Numbered from the stretch's first letter, positions 8,296-17,163 are shown. The stretch is DNA of 64,000 nucleotides from Streptomyces sp. NBC_00178 (GCF_036206005.1 NZ_CP108143.1:4679501-4743500), one strand, 5' to 3'. A program made the numbers and translations. Notes: generated by a model from the letters alone, not told the origin.

Positions 8296-9087
8296 GTGGA
8301 CGCCACACTGATTGCGGTCGCCGCGCTCTGGGGCGCCGCCGCCGGACTGCTGCTCCCGCGCGCCGCGTACCGCTTCTCGGTCGAGCCCGAGGAGCCCTGG
8401 CGCGACGCGTGCCCGGCCGGGCACGCGCTCACCGGCCCGGCCCGCGGCTGGCTGGGCGCGACGCGGTGCGCGGCCTGCGCCGTGGCCGTCCCCTCGGCCC
8501 CCGTGGGCGGTGCGGCCACGGCCCCCGCGCGCCCCGCGCCCCCGCGCTACGCCCCCGGCGTCGCCGCGCCCGTCGCCACCGCGCTGGCCTGCGCGGCCCT
8601 CGCCGCCGCGACCGGCACCCGCCCGGAGGCCGCCGTATGGCTGCTCCTCGCGCCGGTCGCGGTACTGCTGGCCGTCATCGACCGCCGGGTCCACCGGCTG
8701 CCCGACCCCCTGACGCTGCCCCTGGCGGGCGCCGCGGCCCTCCTCCTGGGGGTCGCCGCGCTGCTCCCGGAACACGGCGGATCCTGGCTCTCGGCCCTGC
8801 TCGGCGGAGCGGTTCTCGGCGGCTTCTACTTCCTGCTCTTCCTGATCAACCCGAACGGCATGGGCTTCGGCGACGTGAAGCTCGCCCTCGCGCTGGGCGT
8901 GGGGCTCGGCTGGTACGGCTGGGCCGTCCTGTGCGTGGGCGGTTTCGCCGGGTTCCTGTTCGGCGCCCTCTACGGGGCGGGGCTGATGCTGCTGCGCCGG
9001 GCGGGCCGCAGGACGGGCATCCCCTTCGGCCCGTTCATGATCGCCGGAGCGCTTCTCGGGCTGCTGTTCGGAGGCCTCGCCGCCTGA
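8296..9087 (+). CDS. A24-family prepilin peptidase
   Basis: 263 aa from GTG 8296. A membrane aspartyl protease that cleaves type IV/Tad prepilins at the cytoplasmic side. The N-terminal helix is followed by a cytoplasmic loop with Cys residues (CPAGH and CAAC), reminiscent of the zinc loop of PilD-type enzymes. Then come helices with the two catalytic Asp motifs, AVIDRRVHRLPDPLT (~127-141) and GMGFGDVKLA (~191-200). The methylase-type loop is reduced. It is the likely processing enzyme for pilin-like proteins such as the one at 1854-3857, although no pilin gene is adjacent. The family call is secure and the substrate is inferred. Confidence 0.9.
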   Translation: MDATLIAVAALWGAAAGLLLPRAAYRFSVEPEEPWRDACPAGHALTGPARGWLGATRCAACAVAVPSAPVGGAATAPARPAPPRYAPGVAAPVATALACAALAAATGTRPEAAVWLLLAPVAVLLAVIDRRVHRLPDPLTLPLAGAAALLLGVAALLPEHGGSWLSALLGGAVLGGFYFLLFLINPNGMGFGDVKLALALGVGLGWYGWAVLCVGGFAGFLFGALYGAGLMLLRRAGRRTGIPFGPFMIAGALLGLLFGGLAA

Positions 9088-9166
9088 CGGTCACCGGGCG
9101 TACGGACGTACGGACGCCGCTGATATCCATTCGCGCGGGGAGGCCGCGGCTGACACCCTTCCGGAC

Positions 9167-9982
9167 ATGACCGGATCAGCCGAGACCTCCGCATCCGACG
9201 CCCGTTTCGACGCCCTCGTCGCCGAGGCCGCCGCCGCGCCCGTGGACGGCTGGGACTTCTCGTGGTTCGACGGGCGCGCCACCGAGGAGCGGCCCTCGTG
9301 GGGCTACGCGCGCGCCCTGGCGGACCGGCTGGGCACGGCCCGTGCCGCGCTCGACATCCAGACGGGCGGGGGCGAGGTGCTCGCCTCCGCGCCCGTGCTC
9401 CCGCCCCTGACGGCCGCGACCGAGTCCTGGCCGCCCAACATCGCCCGTGCCACCGCGCTCCTGCACCCGCGCGGCGCCGTCGTCGTCGCGGACACCGACG
9501 AGCCGCCGCTGCCCTTCGGCGACCACGCCTTCGACCTGGTCGTCAGCAGGCATCCGGTCACCACGTGGTGGGAGGAGATCGCCCGGGTGCTGCGGCCGGG
9601 AGGCACGTACTTCTCCCAGCAGGTCGGCCCGGAGAGCGTGTTCGAACTCGTCGAGTACTTCCTCGGCCCCCGGACCGCCGAGGAGCGCGGAGCCCGGGAC
9701 CCGCGCGCTGCACGGAGGGAGGCCGAGGCGGCCGGGCTCGAGGTGTCCGACCTGCGTGCCGAGCGGCTCCGCGTCGAGTTCCACGACATCGGCGCCGTCG
9801 TCCACTTCCTCCGCAAGGTCGTCTGGATGGTGCCGGGATTCACCGTCGACGCCTACCTCCCCCAACTCCGTTCCCTGCACCGGCTGATCGAGGCCGAGGG
9901 CCCGTTCGTCGCGCACAGCGCCCGCTTCCTGATCGAGGCGAGGAAACCCGGGGGACCGGCAACGTCCCCCGCCCGAAGGTGA
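9167..9982 (+). CDS. Class I SAM-dependent methyltransferase
   Basis: 271 aa. A Rossmann-type methyltransferase fold: SAM motif I appears as ALDIQTGGGEVL (~60-71), followed by a post-I acidic VVADTDEPPLPF, the post-motif FDLVVSRHP and IARVLRPGGTYFSQQVG, the typical motif III of small-molecule methyltransferases. A substrate-specific C-terminal cap (~180-240) follows. Motif I is imperfect (D-I-Q-T-G-G-G instead of D-x-G-x-G-x-G) but keeps the glycines. Substrate unknown. It lies 79 bp after the prepilin peptidase on the same strand but has no obvious link to it. Confidence 0.8.
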   Translation: MTGSAETSASDARFDALVAEAAAAPVDGWDFSWFDGRATEERPSWGYARALADRLGTARAALDIQTGGGEVLASAPVLPPLTAATESWPPNIARATALLHPRGAVVVADTDEPPLPFGDHAFDLVVSRHPVTTWWEEIARVLRPGGTYFSQQVGPESVFELVEYFLGPRTAEERGARDPRAARREAEAAGLEVSDLRAERLRVEFHDIGAVVHFLRKVVWMVPGFTVDAYLPQLRSLHRLIEAEGPFVAHSARFLIEARKPGGPATSPARR

Positions 9983-10079
9983 CTTCGGCCTCCGCCGGAG
10001 CAACGGCCGCCCCTGCCCCTCCGTCCTACCCATGAGTAGTGCGACCCTGGTGGTTGAGCGCACAACGAAGGAGCGGGTC

Positions 10080-10535
10080 ATGTCGGTGGAAAGGGAAACG
10101 CCGGGTGAGGAGCCGAACACCCCGTCGGGGCGGCCGCGCCACGGGAAGGCCGACTGGCTCACGGGAGCGCGGATCACCGCGGTGCACGGGCTGTTCTACC
10201 GCCCCGAAGGCCGCGCCGGAGAGCCGGAAGCCGTCGAGTTCGTCCTGGACGGAGGACAGTCGGTCCTCCTGACCTGCGCGTCCGACCGCACACTGAACAT
10301 CACGTCCGGCGCCTGGCCCGGCCTCCCCGACTGGTGTGTGCCCGCGGCCCAGTGGCAGTTCGCCCCGCCGAGCCGGCTCCCGCCGCCCCCGTACGGCGGA
10401 GCGTGGACCGTCATCGGCACCCAGGAGCGCCGCGACGGCCACGGCGAGGTCCACGAGGCCGTCATCCGTTGCGAGGACGGAGACTTCGTCGTCAACGGGG
10501 GAGAGGCCCTGTCGATCCGCTTCGTACGCCGCTGA
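10080..10535 (+). CDS. Hypothetical protein
   Basis: 151 aa from ATG 10080, chosen because AAGGAG at 10068-10073 lies 6 nt upstream; a longer in-frame ATG at 10032 has no such site. The protein is soluble, with a charged, disordered first 30 residues and then short β-strands (ITAVHGLFY, AVEFVLDGGQSVLLTC, EALSIRFV) and a Pro-rich loop at about 95-105. No domain was recognised. It is followed by a strong intrinsic terminator (10704-10745) and converges on the aldo/keto reductase gene. Confidence 0.65.
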   Translation: MSVERETPGEEPNTPSGRPRHGKADWLTGARITAVHGLFYRPEGRAGEPEAVEFVLDGGQSVLLTCASDRTLNITSGAWPGLPDWCVPAAQWQFAPPSRLPPPPYGGAWTVIGTQERRDGHGEVHEAVIRCEDGDFVVNGGEALSIRFVRR

Positions 10536-10865
10536 GCGCCCAGCCCCTCCGGAGCGGCGGGAACCGTGCCGCGCAGTCGCCGGCCGGGCCGGAGAGAGAC
10601 CGGGAGGCGTGCCCGCAGCGCAGTCCGGCGAACCCGGAGAGTAATTGTCGAGTGGCGTGGCACGCAGCATCACTTACGAAGGGTTATGGTGGAAACCCCC
10701 CCTCGGGCCGGTCCGTATCCCCCCCCACGGACCGGCCCGTTTTTTCGTGCCGGGGATCCGGCCCTCGTGCGGGACTCCCGAGCGGCCGGCTGTGGAGCCT
10801 GGCCCTGACCCCCCGCGGAGCCCGGCCCTGACCCCCTGCGGAGCCCGGGCCGGGAGCGGCCGGCC
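10536..10865. other. Convergent intergenic region (330 bp)
   Basis: It lies between the hypothetical gene (plus) and the aldo/keto reductase (minus) and contains the terminator at 10704-10745. Just upstream is a locally less GC-rich stretch (10640-10695, GTAATTGTCG … GGGTTATGGTGG) that could host a promoter and a short non-coding transcript. I see no open frame with convincing codon bias. Confidence 0.4.
10704..10745 (+). terminator. Strong intrinsic terminator
   Basis: A perfect 13-bp stem, CGGGCCGGTCCGT (10704-10716) with ACGGACCGGCCCG (10727-10739), a 10-nt loop, and then six T residues. A true T-tract is unusual in this GC-rich background. Confidence 0.95.
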
Positions 10866-11903
10866 TCAGCCCCGGTTGGCCCAGATGTTCGTGCTCGCCG
10901 TGTCCACCGCGAAGGTGTCGATCTCCTCGATCTCGGCGGCGGTCAGCGCCGGTGCGGCGAGCGCCGCCACGTTCTGCTCCAGCTGCCCCACGCTCGACGC
11001 CCCGATCAGCGCCGACGTCATCCGGCCGTCACGCAGGACCCAGTTCAGCGCCATCTGCGCCAGGGACTGCCCGCGCCCCCGCGCGATCTCGTTCAGCCCG
11101 CGCAGCCGCCGCACCATCTCCTCCGACAGCAGCCCCGGATCCAGGGACTTCCCCTGGCTGGCGCGCGAACCCTCGGGGATGCCCGACAGGTACTTGTCCG
11201 TGAGCAGGCCCTGGGCGAGCGGCGCGAAGGAGATGCAGCCCATGCCGGCCGCCTCCAGCGTGTCGAGGAGCCCGTCGGCCTCCACCCAGCGGTTGACCAT
11301 CGAGTACGACGGCTGGTGGATGAGGGCGGGCACACCCATCTCGCGCAGGAGCCGGGCCGCCTCGGCGGTCTGCGCCGCCTTGTAGGAGGAGATGCCGACG
11401 TACAGCGCCTTGCCCTGGTGGACGGCGGAGGCGAGGGCCCCCATCGTCTCCTCGAGCGGGGTGTGGGGATCGAAGCGGTGCGAGTAGAAGATGTCGACGT
11501 AGTCCAGGCCCATGCGCCCGAGCGAGGCGTCGAGCGAGGACAGCAGGTACTTGCGCGACCCCCACTCGCCGTACGGGCCGGGGTGCATCTGGTACCCGGC
11601 CTTGGTGGAGATCACGAGCTCGTCCCTGTAGGGGGCGAAGTCCTGGCGGAACAGCTTGCCGAAGTTCAGTTCCGCCGAGCCGGGCGGCGGCCCGTAGTTG
11701 TTGGCCAGGTCGAAGTGCGTCACGCCGAGATCGAAGGCGCGGCGCAGGATCGCCCGCTGCGTGCCGAGGGCGCGGTCGTCGCCGAAGTTGTGCCAGAGCC
11801 CGAGGGAGACGGCGGGGAGCTTGAGCCCGCTGCGGCCGGTGCGGCGGTACTCCATCGAGTCGTAGCGCGAGGTGTCGGCGAGGTAGGAGAGGGAATCAGT
11901 CAC
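10866..11903 (-). CDS. mgrA: Aldo/keto reductase (L-glyceraldehyde 3-phosphate reductase type)
   Basis: 345 aa. NADPH-dependent (β/α)8-barrel oxidoreductase. The start YRRTGRSGLKLPAVSLGLW, the catalytic D-x-x-x-x-Y pair (HFDLANNYG), the Lys in STKAGY and the Kvβ/YghZ-like insertions (GPPPGSAE; MHPGPYGEWGSRKYL) place it with the YghZ/Gpr group, which reduces L-glyceraldehyde 3-phosphate and aldehydes. The C-terminal cofactor motif SALIGASSVGQLEQN is present. It is a single-gene unit, diverging from the prenyltransferase. The subfamily call is good; the physiological substrate is not visible. Confidence 0.9.
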   Translation of the reverse strand: MTDSLSYLADTSRYDSMEYRRTGRSGLKLPAVSLGLWHNFGDDRALGTQRAILRRAFDLGVTHFDLANNYGPPPGSAELNFGKLFRQDFAPYRDELVISTKAGYQMHPGPYGEWGSRKYLLSSLDASLGRMGLDYVDIFYSHRFDPHTPLEETMGALASAVHQGKALYVGISSYKAAQTAEAARLLREMGVPALIHQPSYSMVNRWVEADGLLDTLEAAGMGCISFAPLAQGLLTDKYLSGIPEGSRASQGKSLDPGLLSEEMVRRLRGLNEIARGRGQSLAQMALNWVLRDGRMTSALIGASSVGQLEQNVAALAAPALTAAEIEEIDTFAVDTASTNIWANRG

Positions 11904-12110
11904 GTTTCACTCCTTATCACGGACTTGTGACAGACCGGGTTGGGCCCCCGTGACCCGTCCGCAGTAATGTGGCCGCTTCGGAGCCGCCGGTCCGCGGCGC
12001 GGAAGCGCGCTGTGCGGACAGCCGGCGGTCTCCCCGGGGGGCGGCCCCGGACCCCCCGGTGAGGGGGAGGGCGGGCCACGCGCCCGCACGGAACCGAGAG
12101 GGTGGACTCA

Positions 12111-12872
12111 GTGAACTTGCGCGACCTGGTGTACGGGCTCTACGCACGCCGGGTGGAAGGCCGCCTGGACCACGACCAGGTGCCCAAGCACATCGGCGTC
12201 ATCCTCGACGGCAACCGACGGTGGGCGAAGGCGTCCGGCGGCTCGGCCGTGCAAGGACACCAGGCCGGAGCGGACAAGATCTCCGAGCTCCTCGGCTGGT
12301 GCAGCGAGACCGACGTCGAGGTCGTCACACTCTGGCTGCTCTCCACGGACAACTTCGACCGGCCCGAGGCCGAGCTCACCCCCCTGCTCGGCATCATCGA
12401 GAACACCGTGCGCAACCTGGCCGCCGACGGCCGCTGGCGGCTGCACCACGTCGGCACCCTCGACCTGCTGCCCGCCCGCACCCAGACCGTCCTCAAGGAG
12501 GCCGAGGAGGCCACGGCGGACGTCCGAGGGATAATCGTCAACGTCGCCGTCGGCTACGGCGGACGCCAGGAGATCGCGGACGCGGTGCGCTCCCTGCTCC
12601 TGGAGCACTCCGCCAAGGGCACGACCTTCGAGGAACTCGCCGAGGTCGTCTCCACGGACCTCATCTCCGAGCACCTCTACACCCGCGGACAGCCCGACCC
12701 CGACCTGGTGATCCGCACCAGCGGCGAACAGCGGCTGTCCGGCTTCATGCTCTGGCAGAGCGCCCATTCGGAGTACTACTTCTGCGAAGTTTTCTGGCCG
12801 GCCTTCCGCAAGGTCGACTTCCTTCGCGCCCTCCGCGACTACGCGGCACGGCACCGGCGCTACGGGTCCTGA
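12111..12872 (+). CDS. uppS: cis-Prenyltransferase (isoprenyl/undecaprenyl diphosphate synthase family)
   Basis: 253 aa from GTG 12111, with GAGG at 12098-12101 as ribosome-binding site; GTG 12102 lies directly on that site. It condenses isopentenyl diphosphate onto an allylic diphosphate in the cytosol. All family motifs are present: HIGVILDGNRRWAKA (Asp binds the diphosphate), then VVTLWLLSTDNFDRP, NVAVGYGGRQEI, and PDLVIRTSGEQRLSGFMLWQSAHSEYYF. Streptomyces usually carry two paralogues. This shorter type resembles the mycobacterial Z-farnesyl diphosphate synthase group, so the product chain length is uncertain. It is followed after 336 bp by PIN-PhoH on the same strand. Confidence 0.9.
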   Translation: MNLRDLVYGLYARRVEGRLDHDQVPKHIGVILDGNRRWAKASGGSAVQGHQAGADKISELLGWCSETDVEVVTLWLLSTDNFDRPEAELTPLLGIIENTVRNLAADGRWRLHHVGTLDLLPARTQTVLKEAEEATADVRGIIVNVAVGYGGRQEIADAVRSLLLEHSAKGTTFEELAEVVSTDLISEHLYTRGQPDPDLVIRTSGEQRLSGFMLWQSAHSEYYFCEVFWPAFRKVDFLRALRDYAARHRRYGS

Positions 12873-13208
12873 GGGACACGGCCCGCCCGGCGGGCGGGGG
12901 GAAGGCACAGAACCCGGTCCGGCGCACCTCGTCGCAGGCGGGGGCATGGCTTCGCGTGTTCGAGGGAATACCCCTCTCAGGTCGATGTCCGGTCACCAAC
13001 CAGGCGGACGTCGCATCCAAGTGAGCGGCACCCAGCCCGCTCGCCCGGGAGGCCCTTTGCACACGAAGGACCGCACGACAAGCGGCCGACGCGGAGGGCC
13101 GGAGTTCGGCCCGCGCTCGGGGCCCGAACCCGGTCCGTCCTCTCCCTTTGGGAAGTTCCGCGACCTCCGTCGCACTCCCCGACCTCGTCCGAGGGGGTAC
13201 GTCCTTCC
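12873..13208. other. Intergenic region between uppS and PIN-PhoH (336 bp)
   Basis: A GC-rich inverted repeat (GCCCGCCCGGCGGGC, around 12882-12896) just after uppS may terminate it. From 12946 an ATG opens an 89-codon frame whose TGA (13213-13215) overlaps the PhoH start by 7 bp. Its third-position GC is only about 70%, unlike its neighbours, so I do not call it a gene but flag it. Confidence 0.4.
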
Positions 13209-14531
13209 GTGGTGACCAGCACTAAGCGCCGCATGCCCGACAGGCGCACCTATGTTCTCGACACCAGCGTCCTGCTGGCCGACCCCAACGCCATGGCCCG
13301 GTTCGACGAGCACGAAGTCGTGCTGCCGATCGTCGTGGTCACGGAGCTGGAGGCCAAAAGGCACCACCCCGAGCTCGGATACTTCGCCCGGCAGGCCCTG
13401 CGCCTCCTGGACGACTTCCGCGTCCGGTACGGCCGGCTGGACGCCCCGATCCCGCTCGGGGATCTGGGCGGGTCGCTCCGTGTCGAACTCAACCACTCCG
13501 ATCCCGGCGTACTGCCCGCCGGCTACCGGTTGGGGGACAACGACTCACGGATCCTCGCGGTCGCACGCAACCTGCAGGCCGAGGGATACGACGTCACCGT
13601 CGTCTCCAAGGACCTGCCGCTCCGGATCAAGGCGTCGTCGGTCGGTCTCCTCGCCGAGGAGTACCGCGCCGAACTGGCCATCACCGACTCCGGCTGGACC
13701 GGCATGTCGGAACTGGCCGTCGCCGCCGAACAGGTCGACCTCCTCTTCACGGAGGAGACCCTCTTCATCCCCGAGGCCGCCGAATACCCCGTGCACACCG
13801 GACTGGTTCTCCAGTCCGAGCGCGGCAAGGCCCTCGGCAGGGTCACGGCCGACGGAAACGTGCGCCTGGTGCGCGGCGACCGCGAGGCCTTCGGCATCCA
13901 CGGACGCAGCGCCGAACAGCGCATCGCGCTCGACCTGCTCCTCGACCCGGACGTCGGCATCGTCTCGATGGGCGGCAGGGCGGGCACCGGCAAGTCCGCC
14001 CTCGCGCTCTGCGCGGGCCTGGAAGCCGTGCTGGAGCGGCGCCAGCACAAGAAGGTGATGGTCTTCCGGCCGCTGTACGCGGTCGGCGGGCAGGAGCTCG
14101 GCTATCTCCCCGGCAGCGAGGCCGAGAAGATGAGCCCCTGGGCGCAGGCCGTCTTCGACACACTGTCGGCGGTCGCCGGACGCGAGGTCATCGAAGAGGT
14201 CCTGGGACGCGGGATGCTGGAGATCCTGCCGCTCACCCACATCCGGGGCCGCTCGCTCCACGACGCCTTCGTGATCGTCGACGAGGCGCAGTCCCTGGAG
14301 CGGAACGTCCTGCTGACCGTCCTGTCCCGCATCGGCGCGAACTCGCGGGTGGTCCTCACCCACGACGTCGCGCAGCGGGACAACCTCAGGGTCGGCCGGT
14401 ACGACGGAGTCGTCGCCGTCGTCGAGAAACTGAAGGGGCACCCGCTCTTCGCCCACGTCACGCTCACCCGATCCGAGCGCTCGCAGATCGCCGCGCTGGT
14501 GACCGAAATGCTGGAGGACGGGCACATCTGA
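13209..14531 (+). CDS. PIN-PhoH protein (RNA-directed ATPase/ribonuclease, PhoH2 type)
   Basis: 440 aa. An N-terminal PIN (VapC-like) domain, about 14-150, has the acidic nuclease residues in YVLDTSVLLADP, VTELEAKR and GDNDSRILAVA. A linker follows, then a C-terminal PhoH ATPase with Walker A GRAGTGKSA (~258-266), Walker B FVIVDEAQSL (~354-363) and the arginine-rich LTRSERS end. This fusion is PhoH2; the mycobacterial and other PhoH2 proteins unwind and cleave RNA and are treated as toxin-antitoxin-like elements. GTG at 13209 or 13212 is the start. An upstream frame overlaps the start, recalling the small phoAT gene of mycobacteria. A hairpin terminator follows. Confidence 0.93.
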   Translation: MVTSTKRRMPDRRTYVLDTSVLLADPNAMARFDEHEVVLPIVVVTELEAKRHHPELGYFARQALRLLDDFRVRYGRLDAPIPLGDLGGSLRVELNHSDPGVLPAGYRLGDNDSRILAVARNLQAEGYDVTVVSKDLPLRIKASSVGLLAEEYRAELAITDSGWTGMSELAVAAEQVDLLFTEETLFIPEAAEYPVHTGLVLQSERGKALGRVTADGNVRLVRGDREAFGIHGRSAEQRIALDLLLDPDVGIVSMGGRAGTGKSALALCAGLEAVLERRQHKKVMVFRPLYAVGGQELGYLPGSEAEKMSPWAQAVFDTLSAVAGREVIEEVLGRGMLEILPLTHIRGRSLHDAFVIVDEAQSLERNVLLTVLSRIGANSRVVLTHDVAQRDNLRVGRYDGVVAVVEKLKGHPLFAHVTLTRSERSQIAALVTEMLEDGHI

Positions 14532-14548
14532 CCCTGAACGCCCCATAC

Positions 14549-14587
14549 ATGCCGCCCGGCGAGCCAAGGAGCTTAGCCGGGCGGCAT
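14549..14587 (+). terminator. Hairpin terminator of PIN-PhoH
   Basis: A perfect 12-bp stem, ATGCCGCCCGGC (14549-14560) with GCCGGGCGGCAT (14576-14587), and a 15-nt loop, 18 bp after the stop. No T-tract. Confidence 0.8.
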
Positions 14588-14921
14588 TGTGCTGCGCCGT
14601 CATTTCCGAAAAACTCGTGCTCCAAACGAGGTGTGACGTTTAACACGCAACACAGAATTGCAACGCCCCGTGTCCGTCCGGCAGAGTCTTGCTTCCGTCA
14701 GGCCCCGCATACGGCACTTGGGCACCTCCAGAGGCGCCACGCACCACACAACTCAACAAAAGCCGTCCGTATGCCGCCCGCGAGCACCACGCGGCGTCTT
14801 CCCCCCGGAAGCCGCCCACCGGGCCCGTGCCTCCCGTGACCCATGCAGTAGGGAGGCCAGTGTCAAGGGCACGATTGCGCTCGCGAGGTCACCTAAGCGG
14901 GCGATGCTGGAAGGACACCGT
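14588..14921 (+). promoter_or_regulatory. Long leader/promoter region of the transglycosylase gene
   Basis: About 330 bp with no coding-like frame and lower GC than the surroundings (for example TGACGTTTAACACGCAACACAGAATTGCAAC near 14632-14662), so a promoter probably lies in its first third, leaving a long 5' leader. I looked for the c-di-AMP (ydaO) riboswitch that precedes some Streptomyces wall-hydrolase genes and could not find its conserved core. A short inverted repeat CCTCCC…GGGAGG flanks ~14831-14856. Confidence 0.4.
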
Positions 14922-15626
14922 GTGAGCCGGATCTCGGTCCGGGGGTTCGCCGTGGCGTCAGCCACCGCCGTAACCACCGTAGGCGCCGTCGTAGGCGTTG
15001 CGTCGGGCAGCACCCCCGCTGTCGACGACAACAACTTCGAGGCGGCCGCAGCCGACACCACGCTGCTCGCAGACATCCCCGCGGGCCAGCAGGCCCAGGT
15101 GCAGACGGCTTCACTGACGCAGCAGGCCGACGCCCAGGCGTCGGCGGCGGACGCGGCGGCGAAGAAGTCCGCCGAGGAGACCGCCCGCCTCCAGGCCGCC
15201 AAGGACGCCAAGTCGAAGAAGGCGGCGGCCGAGGACAAGCTGGAGAAGGAGCGCGAGGCCAAGGAGAAGGAGGCCGAGCGCGCGAGCCGGTCCTCCGTCC
15301 GCGACGCCTCCTCGTTCTCGGCACAGGGCTCCTACACGGTGGCCGAAGTCCAGGCGATGGCGCGGCAGATGATCCCCGCCGACCAGTACCAGTGCTTCAG
15401 TAACATCGTGAACCACGAGTCGACCTGGAACTACCGCGCCACCAACGCGTCCTCCGGGGCGTACGGCCTCGTCCAGGCGCTGCCCGGCTCCAAGATGGCC
15501 TCCGCCGGCGCCGACTGGCAGACCAACCCCGCCACCCAGATCAAGTGGGGCCTCAGCTACATGGACGGCCGCTACGGCAGCCCCTGCGGAGCCTGGTCCT
15601 TCTGGCAGGCCAACAACTGGTACTAG
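14922..15626 (+). CDS. Secreted lytic transglycosylase-like (SLT-type) protein
   Basis: 234 aa from GTG 14922, preceded by GGAAGGA at a 7-nt distance; an in-frame ATG at 14904 is less well placed. A signal peptide (about 1-28) is followed by a long Ala/Lys/Glu coiled-coil region (about 55-125) and a C-terminal lysozyme-like domain (about 138-234): QCFSNIVNHESTWNYRATNASSGAYGLVQALPGS, where the Glu of NHESTW is the expected catalytic acid. Actinobacterial homologues are wall-associated muralytic enzymes. The two Cys (QCFSN, SPCGAW) could form a disulfide. The gene is monocistronic, with a strong terminator immediately downstream. Confidence 0.9.
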   Translation: MSRISVRGFAVASATAVTTVGAVVGVASGSTPAVDDNNFEAAAADTTLLADIPAGQQAQVQTASLTQQADAQASAADAAAKKSAEETARLQAAKDAKSKKAAAEDKLEKEREAKEKEAERASRSSVRDASSFSAQGSYTVAEVQAMARQMIPADQYQCFSNIVNHESTWNYRATNASSGAYGLVQALPGSKMASAGADWQTNPATQIKWGLSYMDGRYGSPCGAWSFWQANNWY

Positions 15627-15652
15627 AACCCACGAGGTTCCACGCACGACTT

Positions 15653-15691
15653 CGGGATGCCCCGCACCGGCCCACGGTGCGGGGCATCCCG
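15653..15691. terminator. Strong hairpin terminator
   Basis: A perfect 17-bp stem, 15653-15669 with 15675-15691 (CGGGATGCCCCGCACCG and its complement), with a 5-nt loop, 26 bp after the transglycosylase stop. No T-tract. Confidence 0.9.
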
Positions 15692-15756
15692 CGTGTACGG
15701 TCGATCCGGACAGCTCCGGGGGCGTGCCGGGGTTGAACGGGGGAAAGGGAAATTCC

Positions 15757-17136
15757 ATGTCGAAACTTCCGGGATGGCTCGGTCGGCTGGGCGCCGAACT
15801 CACCGAGATAGGGGCGCGCCTGGAAGAACGCCGCGCCGAGGACGATCGCCGGGCCGACGAGGCCGCCGTGAGCGGCTCCTCGTCCACGCTCTCCACCGTC
15901 GCCGCCGAACAGGTGCCGCGCCCGCCCGCGTACGCACCCTCCGTCGCCGCCAGACCCGAACCCGTGGCCGCCATCCCCTGGGGGATGCGCGTCGCCGCCG
16001 AAGCCGGCTGGCGGCTCCTCGTCCTCGCGGGCACCCTCTGGGTGCTCATGCGCGTCATCAGCGCCATCCAGCTGGTCGTCCTGGCCTTCGTCGCCGCCCT
16101 GCTCGTGACCGCGCTGCTCCAGCCCACCGTCGTACGGCTCAGGCGCTACGGACTGCCCCGCGGACTGGCCACCGCGGTGACCGCGGTGCTCGGCTTCGTC
16201 GTGATGGGGCTGGTCGGCTGGTTCGTCGTATGGCAGGTGATGGACAACCTCGACGACCTGTCCGACCGGGTGCGCGACGGCATCGACGAGCTGAAGCGCT
16301 GGCTCCTCGACAGCCCGTTCCACGTCACCGAGTCGCAGATCAACGACATCGCCAAGAACCTCAGCGACACCATCGGCACCAATACCGAGGAGATCACCTC
16401 GGCCGGACTCCAGGGCGTCACCGTCATGGTGGAGGTCCTCACGGGACTGCTGCTGGCGATGTTCTCGACGCTCTTCCTGCTCTACGACGGGAAGCGCATC
16501 TGGCAGTGGGTGCTCAAGCTGGTGCCCTCGCAGGCCCGGCCGGGCGTCGCCGGCGCCGGACCGCGCGCCTGGCGGACGCTGACCGCCTACGTACGCGGCA
16601 CGGTGATCGTCGCCCTGATCGACGCGATCTTCATCGGGCTCGGCATCTACTTCCTCGACGTGCCGATGGCCGTGCCCCTCGCCGTCTTCATCTTCCTCTT
16701 CGCCTTCATCCCGCTGGTCGGCGCCGTCGTATCGGGAGCCCTCGCCGTCGTCGTGGCACTCGTGACCCAGGGCGTGTTCACCGCCCTGATGGTGCTGATC
16801 GTCGTGCTCGCCGTCCAGCAGATCGAGGGCCACATCCTGCAGCCCTTCATCCTCGGCCGGGCGGTACGCGTCCATCCGCTCGCCGTCGTCCTGTCGGTCG
16901 CGGCGGGCGGCATGATCGCGGGCATCGGCGGAGCCGTCGTCGCGGTGCCGCTGGTCGCCGTGACCAACGCGGTGGTCGGCTACCTGCGTTCGTACAGTCA
17001 GGACGCGTCCAGGATCCACGGCCACGGCCCGCACGGAGCCACGGCGCTCTCCGCCGCACAGGCCCCGGCCGTTCCCGCAGAGGAGCCCGGGGAGCCGGAC
17101 GAGCGGCCGGCCCCCGCGGACGAACCGCCCAGGTGA
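15757..17136 (+). CDS. AI-2E family (PerM/TqsA-type) transporter
   Basis: 459 aa from ATG 15757 (GGGAAAGGGA upstream). The N-terminal ~70 residues are charged and cytoplasmic. About eight helices follow, starting near residue 85, with the family's amphipathic segment between helices (DNLDDLSDRVRDGIDELKRW) and the hallmark late motif QQIEGHILQPFILGRAVRVHPLAVV. The tail is Pro/Glu-rich and disordered. Family members include the autoinducer-2 exporter TqsA and Na+/H+ antiporter-like proteins, so the substrate cannot be deduced. It is flanked on both sides by strong hairpins, so it is probably transcribed alone. Confidence 0.9.
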   Translation: MSKLPGWLGRLGAELTEIGARLEERRAEDDRRADEAAVSGSSSTLSTVAAEQVPRPPAYAPSVAARPEPVAAIPWGMRVAAEAGWRLLVLAGTLWVLMRVISAIQLVVLAFVAALLVTALLQPTVVRLRRYGLPRGLATAVTAVLGFVVMGLVGWFVVWQVMDNLDDLSDRVRDGIDELKRWLLDSPFHVTESQINDIAKNLSDTIGTNTEEITSAGLQGVTVMVEVLTGLLLAMFSTLFLLYDGKRIWQWVLKLVPSQARPGVAGAGPRAWRTLTAYVRGTVIVALIDAIFIGLGIYFLDVPMAVPLAVFIFLFAFIPLVGAVVSGALAVVVALVTQGVFTALMVLIVVLAVQQIEGHILQPFILGRAVRVHPLAVVLSVAAGGMIAGIGGAVVAVPLVAVTNAVVGYLRSYSQDASRIHGHGPHGATALSAAQAPAVPAEEPGEPDERPAPADEPPR

Positions 17137-17163
17137 GACGGCGGCGAAGGAGCCGGCGGGCAT

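Noticed and set aside
14588..14921. Possible c-di-AMP (ydaO) riboswitch before the transglycosylase gene
   Set aside because: The conserved core of that riboswitch could not be found in the leader, although such switches precede some wall-hydrolase genes in Streptomyces.
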